Of a stretch of 64,000 bases of DNA, positions 35,604-43,926 are shown piece after piece (the stretch's first letter is position 1; the number at the start of each line of letters is the position of its first letter). The stretch lies in contig NZ_JAUHLI010000001.1 of assembly GCF_036325985.1 (NCBI RefSeq), forward strand, positions 248,001-312,000, written 5' to 3'. Made by a program: the position numbers and the translations under genes. The notes below the pieces were generated by a model. It saw only the letters and a program-made list of their open reading frames with translations, was not told the DNA's origin and did not search any database. The stretch comes from Alkalimonas cellulosilytica. Lineage in GTDB: Bacteria > Pseudomonadota > Gammaproteobacteria > Enterobacterales > Alteromonadaceae.

Positions 35604-36249
35604 CGAGTGCCTCTCTCAAACGATCAAGTGCCAGCCGAATTCGCGATTTTACTGTTCCAAGCGGGATGGCCAGTTCATCCGAAACTTCCTGATGCGACTT
35701 TTCTTCTAAATACACTTTTACCATCACTAAACGCTGAGCTTCAGGCAAGCGTTCAAAGTGTGGTGCCAATTTTTCTGTCATCAAAACGGTATCCCATTGA
35801 TGACTGCCTGAGTCTTCCTGCTCAGGATAATTACCGTCGTACCACAAGTCGTCGGCACTGATGTCGTCTTTTCGGCTTTGTTTTTTGCGAAGCATATCAA
35901 AGCGAACATTACGGGCAATGGTAAAAATCCAGGTGGATGCACAGCCCCGGCTTGGATCAAACAATCGAGCCTTACGCCATACATTCAGCATGGTATCTTG
36001 CACCATTTCCAGTGCTTGTTGCTCATTGCCAAACATCTTCATGCCAAAAGCTTTCAGCCGTGGGGCAAAGTAGCTGAACAACTCTGAATAAGCTGCTTTA
36101 TCCTGATGAACTGCGACAAAACTCAGTGCATCCTCCCATTGACCGGTGCGGATCTCTGGGTTGTTTTCATCATTCGTCGACATTCCGGGCTCACGTTGTG
36201 AAAATCTGCTGCCATCATGCCTCTGAGTGGATGCTAAATTCAACATCAT
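35587..36249 (-). CDS. ECF sigma factor of the RpoE/ChrR (ECF11-like) group
   Basis: A 220-residue sigma factor with region 2 (ELFSYFAPRLKAFGMKMFGN, NVWRKARLFDPSRGCASTWI, IARNVRFDMLRKKQ) and region 4 (LPEAQRLVMVKVYLEEKSHQEVSDELAIPLGTVKSRIRLALDRLR). I chose the ATG at 36249 because AGGAAAG precedes it; an in-frame ATG at 36183 would give the more usual shorter protein. Its ChrR partner overlaps the 3' end. Its own promoter carries an ECF-type motif that recurs in front of the divergent azoreductase gene. Confidence 0.92.
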   Translation of the reverse strand: MMLNLASTQRHDGSRFSQREPGMSTNDENNPEIRTGQWEDALSFVAVHQDKAAYSELFSYFAPRLKAFGMKMFGNEQQALEMVQDTMLNVWRKARLFDPSRGCASTWIFTIARNVRFDMLRKKQSRKDDISADDLWYDGNYPEQEDSGSHQWDTVLMTEKLAPHFERLPEAQRLVMVKVYLEEKSHQEVSDELAIPLGTVKSRIRLALDRLREALDDTRS

Positions 36250-36294
36250 TCGTCTTTCCTAATTGTGCAAAAGTTGCCAGTGGACAGAACACCA

Positions 36295-36326
36295 CCTTAT
36301 ACGTCGACAACTTCCAACTGGATTCA
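36295..36326 (-). promoter_or_regulatory. ECF-type promoter of the sigma/chrR operon
   Basis: On the minus strand TGAATC, 17 bases, CGTATAA. A -10 of CGTATAA type and a TGATCC-like -35 are what I recall for ChrR-partnered sigma factors, which suggests autoregulation. It lies 46 bases before the sigma gene start. Confidence 0.55.
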
Positions 36327-36360
36327 ATTTATTTTATCGAAAGATGACTGCGATATTTTC

Positions 36361-36391
36361 TGATTTTTATTCTGTTTTATTGGCGTATTAT
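36361..36391 (+). promoter_or_regulatory. ECF-like promoter of the azoreductase gene
   Basis: TGATTT (36361-36366), 17 bases, CGTATTAT (36384-36391). The spacing is the same and the elements are similar to the divergent sigma-operon promoter 35 bases away. No good sigma-70 -35 is visible at this -10. The azoreductase may therefore belong to the ECF regulon. Confidence 0.4.
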
Positions 36392-36420
36392 GGCGACATT
36401 AACCAGCAGGAGACATCATT

Positions 36421-37026
36421 ATGAAAACAGTATTAGTCATTGAAAGTTCCATCAGCGGCAAAGCCGGCAAGTCGAGCCAGCTTATTGACCAGTTTCTGGC
36501 TAAGTTGCCGACCGATGTCCAGCTGGATCGTATTGATCTGGCCAATCAGCCGCTACCACATTTAGAAATGAACGAAATTGCAGCCTGGATGACACCAGAA
36601 GCGGAACGTTCGTTTGAGCAGGCCGCGCTGGCCCGTCACTCGGATGACTTGATTGCCCGCATTCAACAAGCTGATGCCATCGTGTTGGGTGTGCCGATGT
36701 ACAATTTCGGGGTACCAAGTCAGTTAAAAGCCTTGTTCGACCGGGTAGCTCGTGCTGGTGTTACCTTTAAGTACACCGAGCAAGGTCCGGTTGGCTTGCT
36801 GGTCGATAAACCTGTGGTGGTATTTGCAACCCGTGGCGGTATCTATCAAGGCACTGGTGCCGACAGCCAGACACCGTTTTTGCAGCAGTTCTTCAACTTT
36901 ATTGGCTTGACTGAGCAGCACTTCATTTATGCTGAAGGTCTGAATATGGGTGAGGAAGCCGCGAAAGCCGCACTGCAAAAAGCCGAGCAGCGTATTTCCG
37001 AGCTAAGCCAACAGCTGGCTGCCTGA
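36421..37026 (+). CDS. azoR: FMN-dependent NADH:azoreductase / quinone reductase
   Basis: A 201-residue flavodoxin-fold protein. The FMN phosphate loop is in IESSISGKAGKSSQ, the family motif VPMYNFGVPSQLKALFDRV binds the flavin ring, and the second flavin loop is ATRGGIYQGTG. These enzymes reduce quinones and azo compounds with two electrons and protect against thiol and oxidative stress. A good AGGAGA site precedes the ATG. It is divergent from the ECF sigma/chrR pair. A 7-8 bp inverted repeat (37048-37082) follows the gene but has no T run. Confidence 0.93.
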   Translation: MKTVLVIESSISGKAGKSSQLIDQFLAKLPTDVQLDRIDLANQPLPHLEMNEIAAWMTPEAERSFEQAALARHSDDLIARIQQADAIVLGVPMYNFGVPSQLKALFDRVARAGVTFKYTEQGPVGLLVDKPVVVFATRGGIYQGTGADSQTPFLQQFFNFIGLTEQHFIYAEGLNMGEEAAKAALQKAEQRISELSQQLAA

Positions 37027-37116
37027 TAGCTATAATTCTGTTACAAATGCCCACCTGGCTAACACAGGGCTGGATGGGCATTAATCTTGTTTCTGCCCCG
37101 CTTGAACCCGCTTTAC

Positions 37117-37145
37117 TTGCATCCTTAGCTTAGCCTTTGTATAAA
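37117..37145 (+). promoter_or_regulatory. Sigma-70 promoter of the S9 peptidase gene
   Basis: TTGCAT (37117-37122), 17 bases, TATAAA (37140-37145). This strong match predicts transcription starting near 37152 and rules out translation starts upstream of that point. Confidence 0.75.
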
Positions 37146-37190
37146 TGGAGATATTCCAACAACCATAACCATCATCATAAAAGTGCCTCT

Positions 37191-39671
37191 ATGAAACTTC
37201 TGACAACCTCTGTATTAGCGGTTGCACTGACAGGTGCCTGTATGGCTCCCTTGTATGTGCAGGCTAAAAGCGAACCCCTGACCCATCAAATTGACACCAT
37301 TCAGTTGGAGCAGGTCTATGCAACAGATCCCAGCATCCGGCTGACCATGGAGCAAATCATGGCAGATCCCGATTGGCTGGGGCGCCAACCGGAAAATGAG
37401 TTTTGGTCCGCTGACAGCCAATTCATTTACTACCAACGCAAGCGCGAGGGTAGTGAGATCCGTGATTGGTACAAGCGGCCAGTGACCGAAAGCAATCGGG
37501 ATAATGGTAGCCTGGTGTCTGTGGCTGAGTTGCATCAAATGGGCGCTGCGGATGCGGTTTTTTCCAGTGATGGTCAGCTGCAGGCCTATACCTTTCAAGG
37601 CAATATCTTTGTCAGAGACAGCCAAAGCGACACTGTTCGTCAGCTGACCCGTAATCAGGAGCGGCAAAGCCATCTGCAGTTTCTGACTGATGGCCGGCTG
37701 GCTTATCGCAGTGGCTGGCAGTACTTTGCGGTGGATACCACCACAGGTCTGACTGAGCAATTGTTCAGTATCCGTACTGAAGATGCGCCCAAAGCTCCCA
37801 GCGTACCACAGAGTTATTTGGCCCAGGAGCAGCACAAACTGCTGGAGTTCGTTGCTTTGCAGCAGCGCAATCGTTCCGAGCGTCATCAACAGGAGCAGGA
37901 GTTAAAGCAGCACAACCCTGCGATGCCGCCACAGAGTATCTATGTCGGGAAAGATAAGCATATTGTCGATGCCAGTCTGTCGCCACAGGGGAATTTTCTG
38001 CTAGTTGCAATTCGCGATCAACAAAGCAGCAGTGACCGTGACATTATGCCGAACTACATTACACCAAGCGGTGACATCATTGCCGAGTCGGTGCGGCGCC
38101 GGGTGCATGACTTCAAACCTTTGCCGCAACAGTTGATACTGGTCGATCTGAGTGATGGCAGTCAGCACACTCTAAGTTACACCAGCCTGCCTGGCTACAA
38201 TGAAGATGTGCTCAAAGAGGTGAAAACAGAAAATGCCCGTGCTCGTGGCGAGCGCTATCGCAGTGAAAAAGTAATCCGCGATATTGGCCTGATGACCGAC
38301 TGGTACTGGACACAAAGTGCCATGCGCTGGAATGAGCAAGGTACTCAGGTGGCCGTGATGCTAAAAGCCTTCGATAACAAAGATCGCTGGCTGGCTACGG
38401 TGGACTTTGCCAATAAGCGGCTGGTGCCACAGCACCGGCTGCACGACAGTGCCTGGGTCAATTACGCCTTTAATGATTTTGGCTGGTTACCGGCTGGCGA
38501 TACCTTGTATTATTTGTCGGAAGAGAGTGGTTACTCGCATCTGTATACCAAGGCACTGAATCAGCGTCGGGCACAAAAGCTCACCGAAGGCAGCTTTGAA
38601 GTCGCCAATCCGTTATTAACCCGTGATGGCCGTTTTATCTATTTCAAAGGCAACCGCAACCATCCGGGTCAGTACGATGTGTTTCGAGTTCAGCTGAGCA
38701 ATAATCAACTGCAGCAAGTCACCAATTTGCCGGGGGCGGTTGATTTCCAGCTCTCACCGGATCAAAGCCGCTTATTGCTGCGCTATTCCAATAACCTGCA
38801 GCCACACGAGCTGTATGTGACCAGCGCAGAGCCAGCTACCGAAGTGCAGCGCTTAACCTATACCATTTCCGATGCCTTTAAAGCCCTGCCATTACAGGCT
38901 CCAAAAATTGTGCCGGTGCCATCCAGCCATCAGGCAGCACCTATCTACTCCAAGCTGTATTTACCGGAGAATCATCTGGAAGGGGAGCCTCGTCGTGCGG
39001 TAATCTTCAATCATGGCGCCGGTTATCTGCAAAACAGCGATCTGGGCTGGTCGGTGTATTTCCGTGAGTTCCTGTTCCACAACTTGTTGGTGCAACATGG
39101 TTATGTGGTACTGGATATGGATTACCGGGCATCGAAAGGCTATGGCCGTGACTGGCGTACTGCCATTTACCGTCGGATGGGCACGCCGGAAGTAGAAGAT
39201 CTGGTTGATGGTGTGAACTGGATGGTAGAAAACGTCCATGTCGATCGCAACCGGGTTGGTACCTACGGAGGCTCCTACGGTGGTTTCATGACCTTTATGG
39301 CCATGTTTAATGAACCAGAGCTGTTTAAAGCCGGCGCCGCCCTGCGGCCAGTTAGTGACTGGGCCTATTACAATCACCCCTATACCAGCAATATCCTCAA
39401 TACGCCGGATATTGACCCTATTGCCTACGAGCGCAGCTCGCCGATCTATTTTGCCGAAGGTTTACGCTACCCGCTTTTGATCAGCGCTCCTATGGTGGAT
39501 CGCAATGTGTTTTTCCAGGATGTGGTGCGGTTGGTGCAGCGCTTTATCGAGCTGGAAATCCCGCATTTTGAAACGGCGATTTATCCGGTCGAGGATCACG
39601 GTTATGTGCAGCCCAGCAGCTGGTTGGATCAATACCGTCGTATCTTTAAGTTGTTTGAAGACAATTTGTAA
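37191..39671 (+). CDS. Secreted S9 family peptidase (dipeptidyl-peptidase IV-like)
   Basis: An 826-residue exported serine peptidase. A signal peptide (MKLLTTSVLAVALTGACMAPLYVQA) is followed by an N-terminal beta-propeller with repeated PD40-like strands and a C-terminal alpha/beta-hydrolase domain. The nucleophile Ser is in GTYGGSYGGF, the Asp in APMVDRNVFF and the His in EDHGYVQ, completing the triad. I start it at ATG 37191: an upstream in-frame TTG lies inside the promoter and would encode an odd Asn/His leader. It probably releases dipeptides or oligopeptides in the periplasm. Confidence 0.92.
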   Translation: MKLLTTSVLAVALTGACMAPLYVQAKSEPLTHQIDTIQLEQVYATDPSIRLTMEQIMADPDWLGRQPENEFWSADSQFIYYQRKREGSEIRDWYKRPVTESNRDNGSLVSVAELHQMGAADAVFSSDGQLQAYTFQGNIFVRDSQSDTVRQLTRNQERQSHLQFLTDGRLAYRSGWQYFAVDTTTGLTEQLFSIRTEDAPKAPSVPQSYLAQEQHKLLEFVALQQRNRSERHQQEQELKQHNPAMPPQSIYVGKDKHIVDASLSPQGNFLLVAIRDQQSSSDRDIMPNYITPSGDIIAESVRRRVHDFKPLPQQLILVDLSDGSQHTLSYTSLPGYNEDVLKEVKTENARARGERYRSEKVIRDIGLMTDWYWTQSAMRWNEQGTQVAVMLKAFDNKDRWLATVDFANKRLVPQHRLHDSAWVNYAFNDFGWLPAGDTLYYLSEESGYSHLYTKALNQRRAQKLTEGSFEVANPLLTRDGRFIYFKGNRNHPGQYDVFRVQLSNNQLQQVTNLPGAVDFQLSPDQSRLLLRYSNNLQPHELYVTSAEPATEVQRLTYTISDAFKALPLQAPKIVPVPSSHQAAPIYSKLYLPENHLEGEPRRAVIFNHGAGYLQNSDLGWSVYFREFLFHNLLVQHGYVVLDMDYRASKGYGRDWRTAIYRRMGTPEVEDLVDGVNWMVENVHVDRNRVGTYGGSYGGFMTFMAMFNEPELFKAGAALRPVSDWAYYNHPYTSNILNTPDIDPIAYERSSPIYFAEGLRYPLLISAPMVDRNVFFQDVVRLVQRFIELEIPHFETAIYPVEDHGYVQPSSWLDQYRRIFKLFEDNL

Positions 39672-39690
39672 TCAGTTCGCTTAATCCAAA

Positions 39691-39724
39691 AAAAAAACCG
39701 GGCTATTGCATGCCCGGTTTTTTT
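39691..39724. terminator. Bidirectional terminator between the S9 peptidase and DUF5610 genes
   Basis: A run of A, then ACCGGGC, loop TATTGCAT, GCCCGGT, then a run of T. The flanking A and T runs let it serve both convergent genes. Confidence 0.9.
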
Positions 39725-39740
39725 ATTGCTGGGTGCCAGC

Positions 39741-40325
39741 TTATTGTTCAGTTGGTTTTTTCTGCATCAGCTCTTCCATCCGCTCCCGGAATTGCGCCAG
39801 GCCCTTTAGCACATAATCGTAGGTAGCATCGACGTTGCGCTCAACCTCACCTTCATACACATTCAGACCTTTCAGAATGTCTTTGGCTTCGCTAAAACCC
39901 TGATCAATGGCACCGCCAATAATGTTCAGAAAACTATCCAGCCGCTCTTGCTCATCCATATCCGGTGTCATTTTTTCGTATCGACCAAAGAATTTGGTGG
40001 CAAAACTGACAATCCGTTCAGCGGTTGCCTCGGGGGAGACATCAATGCCGGAGTCGTAGGTTTTTTGCGCTGCGTTTTCACCCAGCACCGGCTCCAGCTC
40101 TTTGTTGATGGCCTCCAGCGCGGTTTTGTACAACAAGCGCAGGCTTTCACTGTTGGCTTTTAAGCTTACCTGCTCATTGGCTGCCAAAATGGCCGCATTC
40201 TGGGCATTTTTGGCAGTTTCTTTGGCAGCACGATCGGCAGTCGCTTTATCCAGCTCGGATTTGGGAGCAGTCTCCTGCTTACTGCTTGCCTCGGCAGCCT
40301 TCGGGGGAATAGGTGCAATCGCCAT
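39741..40325 (-). CDS. DUF5610 domain protein, function unknown
   Basis: A 194-residue predicted cytoplasmic helical protein. The N-terminus is Ala/Lys/Glu-rich and probably disordered (to residue ~65). The conserved part (about residues 85-190) contains EPVLGENAAQKTYDSGIDVSPEATAERIVSFATKFF and SEAKDILKGLNVYEGEVERNVDATYDYVLKGL, which I recognise as the DUF5610 pattern. I chose the ATG at 40325; an in-frame start at 40391 adds 22 residues and has no better ribosome-binding site. No function is known to me. It is monocistronic, with a terminator downstream. Confidence 0.8.
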   Translation of the reverse strand: MAIAPIPPKAAEASSKQETAPKSELDKATADRAAKETAKNAQNAAILAANEQVSLKANSESLRLLYKTALEAINKELEPVLGENAAQKTYDSGIDVSPEATAERIVSFATKFFGRYEKMTPDMDEQERLDSFLNIIGGAIDQGFSEAKDILKGLNVYEGEVERNVDATYDYVLKGLAQFRERMEELMQKKPTEQ

Positions 40326-40415
40326 AAGTAAGTACCTCAGTTGGTTCTGGACGAAGTATAGCCTATCCAGGTTGTCGGCTGAAAATTGCACAACTTGAGT
40401 GGTTTTTTATCTTTT

Positions 40416-41741
40416 TTAGTTTTTCAGTAAATAATCGCCGCCCCGGCGGTACAAAGGCCAACCCAGGGTTAAACCGCGCAGCAGCATAAAGACGGACAGG
40501 GCCAACCAGAGTGCATGGTTATCCAGCCTTTGCAGCAATGCATAACACAGCACAAATCCAGCGAAGGACAGTAACATGCTGTTGCGCATGGCTTTGGCCT
40601 TAGTGGCACCAATGTAGATACCATCCAGTAAATAGCTCCAGACCGCAATCAGGGGCAGGGCGGTTAACCAGGGCAGAAAGTGCGCCGCGTTTTTTTGTAC
40701 TTCAGTAATGGAGGTCAGTAGGCCAATCATCGTTGTGCCGCCCAACCAAAACAGCAGGCTGAAAACTATGCCTAGCACCAGGCCCCAACCAGCCATAATG
40801 ATGAACAACTGCTGCAACTCACTGCTGTCTTTGGCGCCCACGGCTTTGCCGGTACAAGCTTCTGCGGCATAAGCAAAACCATCCAGTGCATAGGAGACCA
40901 GCATCAGAAAAGTAATCAGAACAGCATTGGCGGCCACAATAGCATCGCCATAACTTGCACCACGAAAAGCGATAAAAACAAACACCCCTTGCAGGCAAAG
41001 GCTGCGAATAAAGATATCGCGGTTAAGCGCAAACAAGCGGCCATAACCGGTTAACCGGCCAAGTTGGCCGAGCGTTAAAGGGGCAAGTTGACGCTGCTGC
41101 CAAAGCCGCCGTACCAGCAGCAGTCCCACCAGCAAGGTAGTGTAATCAGCCATCACCGAAGCGGCGGCAACCCCTGCGACCTTCCAGCCAAAACCCAGCA
41201 CAAACAGCAAATCCAGCACTATGTTCAGGCTTTGATTGAGCAGCAGCAACCACATGGGGTAACGGGCATTGTGCAGGCCAAGAAACCAGCCAAGCAGCAC
41301 CATATTCAACAGGGCAGCCGGTGCGCTCCAGATACGGACCTGAAAATAAATACCAGCTTGCTGCAGGACCTCGCTACTGGCCTGGCTGAACAGCTGTACC
41401 AAAGGCATCACCAACGGGTGCAATAGCAACAGCAAAAAAGCCAGCCCAAGAGCGATTAACCCGGCTTGCAGTAAAGTGCCGCGCAGTGCATGGTTGTCCC
41501 TGGCACCAAACGCCTGGGCGGTCAGCCCAGTGGTGCTCATGCGTAAAAAGCCCAGCAGTAAAAACAGTAAGCTAATCAGGCTACTGCCAAGCGCCACGCC
41601 CCCTAAATACCAGGCATGCTCCAGGTGGCCGACCACGGCTGTATCTACCAAAGAGAGCAAGGGAATGGTGAGGTTGGATGCGATCATTGGCAAGGCGATC
41701 AGCAGCACCTGTTTTTGTTTAGGGTGGCGAAAGTTCAGCAA
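40416..41741 (-). CDS. MATE family efflux transporter (DinF-like)
   Basis: A 441-residue protein with about twelve membrane helices in two related halves. The N-terminus (LIALPMIASNLTIPLLSLVDTAVVGHL) is the DinF-subgroup MATE signature. These transporters export cationic drugs or metabolites with Na+ or H+ gradients. The gene stands alone on the minus strand. The specific substrate cannot be told from sequence. Confidence 0.93.
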   Translation of the reverse strand: MLNFRHPKQKQVLLIALPMIASNLTIPLLSLVDTAVVGHLEHAWYLGGVALGSSLISLLFLLLGFLRMSTTGLTAQAFGARDNHALRGTLLQAGLIALGLAFLLLLLHPLVMPLVQLFSQASSEVLQQAGIYFQVRIWSAPAALLNMVLLGWFLGLHNARYPMWLLLLNQSLNIVLDLLFVLGFGWKVAGVAAASVMADYTTLLVGLLLVRRLWQQRQLAPLTLGQLGRLTGYGRLFALNRDIFIRSLCLQGVFVFIAFRGASYGDAIVAANAVLITFLMLVSYALDGFAYAAEACTGKAVGAKDSSELQQLFIIMAGWGLVLGIVFSLLFWLGGTTMIGLLTSITEVQKNAAHFLPWLTALPLIAVWSYLLDGIYIGATKAKAMRNSMLLSFAGFVLCYALLQRLDNHALWLALSVFMLLRGLTLGWPLYRRGGDYLLKN

Positions 41742-41792
41742 AGGACTGGCATCGTCATTAAGTTGTCATTTAGGTCACGCATACTAACACAG

Positions 41793-41862
41793 CCTGTCGA
41801 AAGAGGGGTGTTTGTTCCTCCTAGTGCTAACCTTTCCGGCCCCTCTAAGGGCCGGTTTTTTT
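41793..41862 (+). ncRNA. Candidate small RNA ending in a strong terminator
   Basis: No gene lies on this strand for more than 2 kb upstream, yet a perfect terminator sits here. A weak stem (GAGG...CCTC, about 41802-41821) precedes it. Both flanking genes are on the minus strand. I could not find a convincing promoter: a TACTAA box at 41782 has no good -35 at 17 bases. The 5' end is therefore a guess. Confidence 0.35.
41836..41862 (+). terminator. Orphan Rho-independent terminator on the plus strand
   Basis: CCGGCCC, CTCTAA, GGGCCGG, then seven T. A perfect seven-pair GC-rich stem. Read on the minus strand the following bases are not T-rich, so it acts on plus-strand transcripts, where no protein gene is nearby. 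Confidence 0.85.
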
Positions 41863-41911
41863 ATGCCACAAAAAAGCAGCCCGCAGGCTGCTTATGCATG
41901 GGGCAATACGA

Positions 41912-42532
41912 TTATTGCCGGGTAGGGAAACGTTGAAAAATCAGTGCGACTGTCTCATCGACTGCTTGCTTTGGATTTCTCAGTGCTTCACGGGTTAAGC
42001 GGCCTTCCTGTACGCCTTGCCAAATCAAACGATTCTGCGCCGCATCCACTAAATCGACCCGCACGGTGCCTTGCTTGTAGTGCACGGTTTCAATATCGGA
42101 CTGATAAATTGGGAAGCCTAAATGCCAGGCTGAGCGATGACCAAAGCGACCAAAGCCGACGTTGGCGCGGAACGGGCTGGTGCGGATATCGGTTTTATCT
42201 TCAGTCATCGACGCAAAGTTCAGCAGTAACTGAGCGTTGTCCGGCTGATAACGGTAGCCCAACGCTTCCATTTCACGGCGCAGTGCTGATTTGAAGTGAT
42301 CGGTCAGCAGGCTCTGGTACTCTTCGGTATTGGTGTCCGGATTGGTGAAAAAACCAAACGTCTGATACTGACTAAAGTTTACGTCACGGGCATAGTCTAT
42401 GCGTGGCTCAGGCTTGCTGGCACAACCAGCCAAGACCACAACAGCCAGCAATAGACAAAAAGTCGAAACAAGCAGACGAAGCTGTGATTTTTGCTCAGAG
42501 ACTGCCTGAGTAGCTTTTACATAATTGGACAT
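41912..42532 (-). CDS. DUF4136 lipoprotein
   Basis: A 206-residue predicted lipoprotein. A basic N-terminus and hydrophobic stretch lead to the lipobox VVLAGCAS, followed by a DUF4136 domain (DYARDVNFSQYQTFGFF, LRREMEALGYRYQPDNAQLLLNF, GTVRVDLVDAAQNRLIWQGVQEGRL). The family is widespread in Gram-negative envelopes and its function is unknown. The ATG at 42532 follows AGGAG with eight-base spacing; an upstream in-frame start at 42556 lacks one. Confidence 0.88.
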   Translation of the reverse strand: MSNYVKATQAVSEQKSQLRLLVSTFCLLLAVVVLAGCASKPEPRIDYARDVNFSQYQTFGFFTNPDTNTEEYQSLLTDHFKSALRREMEALGYRYQPDNAQLLLNFASMTEDKTDIRTSPFRANVGFGRFGHRSAWHLGFPIYQSDIETVHYKQGTVRVDLVDAAQNRLIWQGVQEGRLTREALRNPKQAVDETVALIFQRFPTRQ

Positions 42533-42659
42533 AATCAACTCCTGCAACGCATTCATTAGCTTACTTTATGAGACACAAGCAAGAATGGTTTAGTTCTCGC
42601 CCACAATTTATGCTAACAGACTACAACTGAACCTGTGCTTAATCCAGTAAAAGCGAGGC

Positions 42660-42688
42660 TTGCATCTGTCTTTTCAACGGGCTAAAAT
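42660..42688 (+). promoter_or_regulatory. Sigma-70 promoter ahead of the manganese riboswitch
   Basis: TTGCAT (42660-42665), 17 bases, TAAAAT (42683-42688). The predicted transcript starts near 42695, exactly where the riboswitch-like leader begins. Confidence 0.75.
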
Positions 42689-42694
42689 GCCGCC

Positions 42695-42864
42695 GCGCTT
42701 GGGGGAGTAATCGGCCAGACTGGCGTTGTTGTCAACATCCTTGTGCCTCATTGCATATGGCAACAACATTTGCAGCTTTGCTGCAGACTGATGAGACCTG
42801 AGACATGCCACAGACCCATAGCGGGAGTCTGTCGTATGTCTTTGGTTGATGTTCCCGCTGAGTA
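42695..42864 (+). ncRNA. yybP-ykoY manganese riboswitch (leader of the GDT1 gene)
   Basis: The ~175-base leader begins with CGCTTGGGGGAGTAATCGG, the conserved opening of the yybP-ykoY class. Stems I can see: GTTGTTG (42725-42731) with CAACAAC (42761-42767); TGCAGC with GCTGCA (42771-42785); and a late hairpin AGCGGGA (42820-42826) with TCCCGCT (42853-42859) just before the start codon. The last could be the expression platform acting on translation. This Mn2+-sensing class commonly precedes UPF0016 and MntP exporters. Exact boundaries are estimated. Confidence 0.82.
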
Positions 42865-42870
42865 GTTTTG

Positions 42871-43431
42871 ATGGATGCTTTTCTTGCTTCGTTCACTGCA
42901 GTGGCTATTGCCGAAATTGGCGATAAAACCCAGCTTCTTTCCTTGTTCCTGGCAGCTCGTTTTCGCTCCAAATTAGCCATTATCGCCGGTATTCTGGTGG
43001 CTACCTTATTAAATCACGCGGCTTCGGCCTGGCTGGGTGTCTGGGTGGCGCAGTTTATTCCGGCAGGCTGGCAGGGCTGGTTGCTGGGTGGCTCCTTTAT
43101 TCTGGTCGCACTCTGGCTGCTGATCCCGGATAAAGACGACAGCGAGGATACCGGTGTGCTGAAATTCGGTGCCTTTATGGCCAGCTGCATTTTGTTCTTT
43201 TTAGCGGAAATTGGTGATAAAACCCAAATTGCCACCGTGATCCTGGCCGCGACTTTTGAGGATGCTATCTGGATGGTGATCTGGGGCACCACCTTTGGTA
43301 TGCTGGCTGCCAATGTGCCTGTGGTGTATGCCGGTAGCTGGCTGATGGAAAAAATCTCGCTGGATTGGGCCCGTCGTGCCGCCTGCGCCATTTTTATGCT
43401 GTTGGGCATTCTGACGATTATCAATTACTAG
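42871..43431 (+). CDS. GDT1/UPF0016 (TMEM165-type) manganese exporter
   Basis: A 186-residue membrane protein with six helices in two inverted repeats. Each repeat carries the hallmark EIGDKTQ (EIGDKTQLLS near residue 15, EIGDKTQIAT near residue 113). In Vibrio cholerae the homologue MneA exports Mn2+. The yybP-ykoY leader supports manganese as the signal. I use ATG 42871 rather than the preceding TTG. A GNAT gene follows after 7 bases and may be co-transcribed. Confidence 0.92.
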   Translation: MDAFLASFTAVAIAEIGDKTQLLSLFLAARFRSKLAIIAGILVATLLNHAASAWLGVWVAQFIPAGWQGWLLGGSFILVALWLLIPDKDDSEDTGVLKFGAFMASCILFFLAEIGDKTQIATVILAATFEDAIWMVIWGTTFGMLAANVPVVYAGSWLMEKISLDWARRAACAIFMLLGILTIINY

Positions 43432-43438
43432 GAAAGCT

Positions 43439-43918
43439 ATGATCGATGTAAAAGCAGTCAACTACCGGGATCCAGACCAGGCGCAGCAACTGGTGTATTT
43501 GCTGAACCAGTATGCGCTGGACCCGATGGGGGGCGGTGAGCCTCTGTCGGAGGAAGTTCAGGCCCATCTTGCCAAGCGGTTGGCAGAGCGCAGCGATACC
43601 TTTAGTTTTATTGCCTATGTCGATGGTGTCCCTGCCGGCCTGGTGAATTGCGTGGAAAACTTTTCCACCTTTGCAGCAAGGCCCATTATGAATATTCACG
43701 ACATTGCTGTGCTGCCTGCCTATCGGGGGCAGGGGCTGAGTACCGCATTATTGCAGGCAGTGGAGCAACTGGCCCGCGCCCGCCACTGCTGCAAACTGAC
43801 GCTGGAAGTGCTGGAAGGCAATACCATCGCCAAAGCCAGCTACCAGAAATTCGGTTTTGCCGGCTACGAACTCGATCCTGCCATGGGGCAGGCGGTGTTC
43901 TGGCAGAAAAAGCTCTAG
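43439..43918 (+). CDS. GNAT family N-acetyltransferase
   Basis: A 159-residue acetyltransferase. The acetyl-CoA loop is in VLPAYRGQGLSTALLQAVE, and the C-terminal part GNTIAKASYQKFGFAGYEL is typical of the fold. The acceptor substrate is unknown. It has GGAAAG upstream and follows the GDT1 gene after 7 bases, so it may be part of that manganese-controlled transcript. It converges on the Lrp gene with 8 bases between stops. Confidence 0.88.
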   Translation: MIDVKAVNYRDPDQAQQLVYLLNQYALDPMGGGEPLSEEVQAHLAKRLAERSDTFSFIAYVDGVPAGLVNCVENFSTFAARPIMNIHDIAVLPAYRGQGLSTALLQAVEQLARARHCCKLTLEVLEGNTIAKASYQKFGFAGYELDPAMGQAVFWQKKL

Positions 43919-43926
43919 GGCGAGCC

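Noticed and set aside
37048..37082. Inverted repeat AATGCCCA...TGGGCATT after the azoreductase gene
   Set aside because: The loop is long and no T run follows, so I did not list it as a terminator.
37137..37190. An upstream in-frame start giving the S9 peptidase an Asn/His-rich leader
   Set aside because: It overlaps the -10 box of a strong promoter and destroys the signal peptide; translation from 37191 fits better.
41759..41787. Possible promoter TTGTCA / TACTAA for the small RNA candidate
   Set aside because: The spacer is only 13 bases, too short for a sigma-70 promoter.
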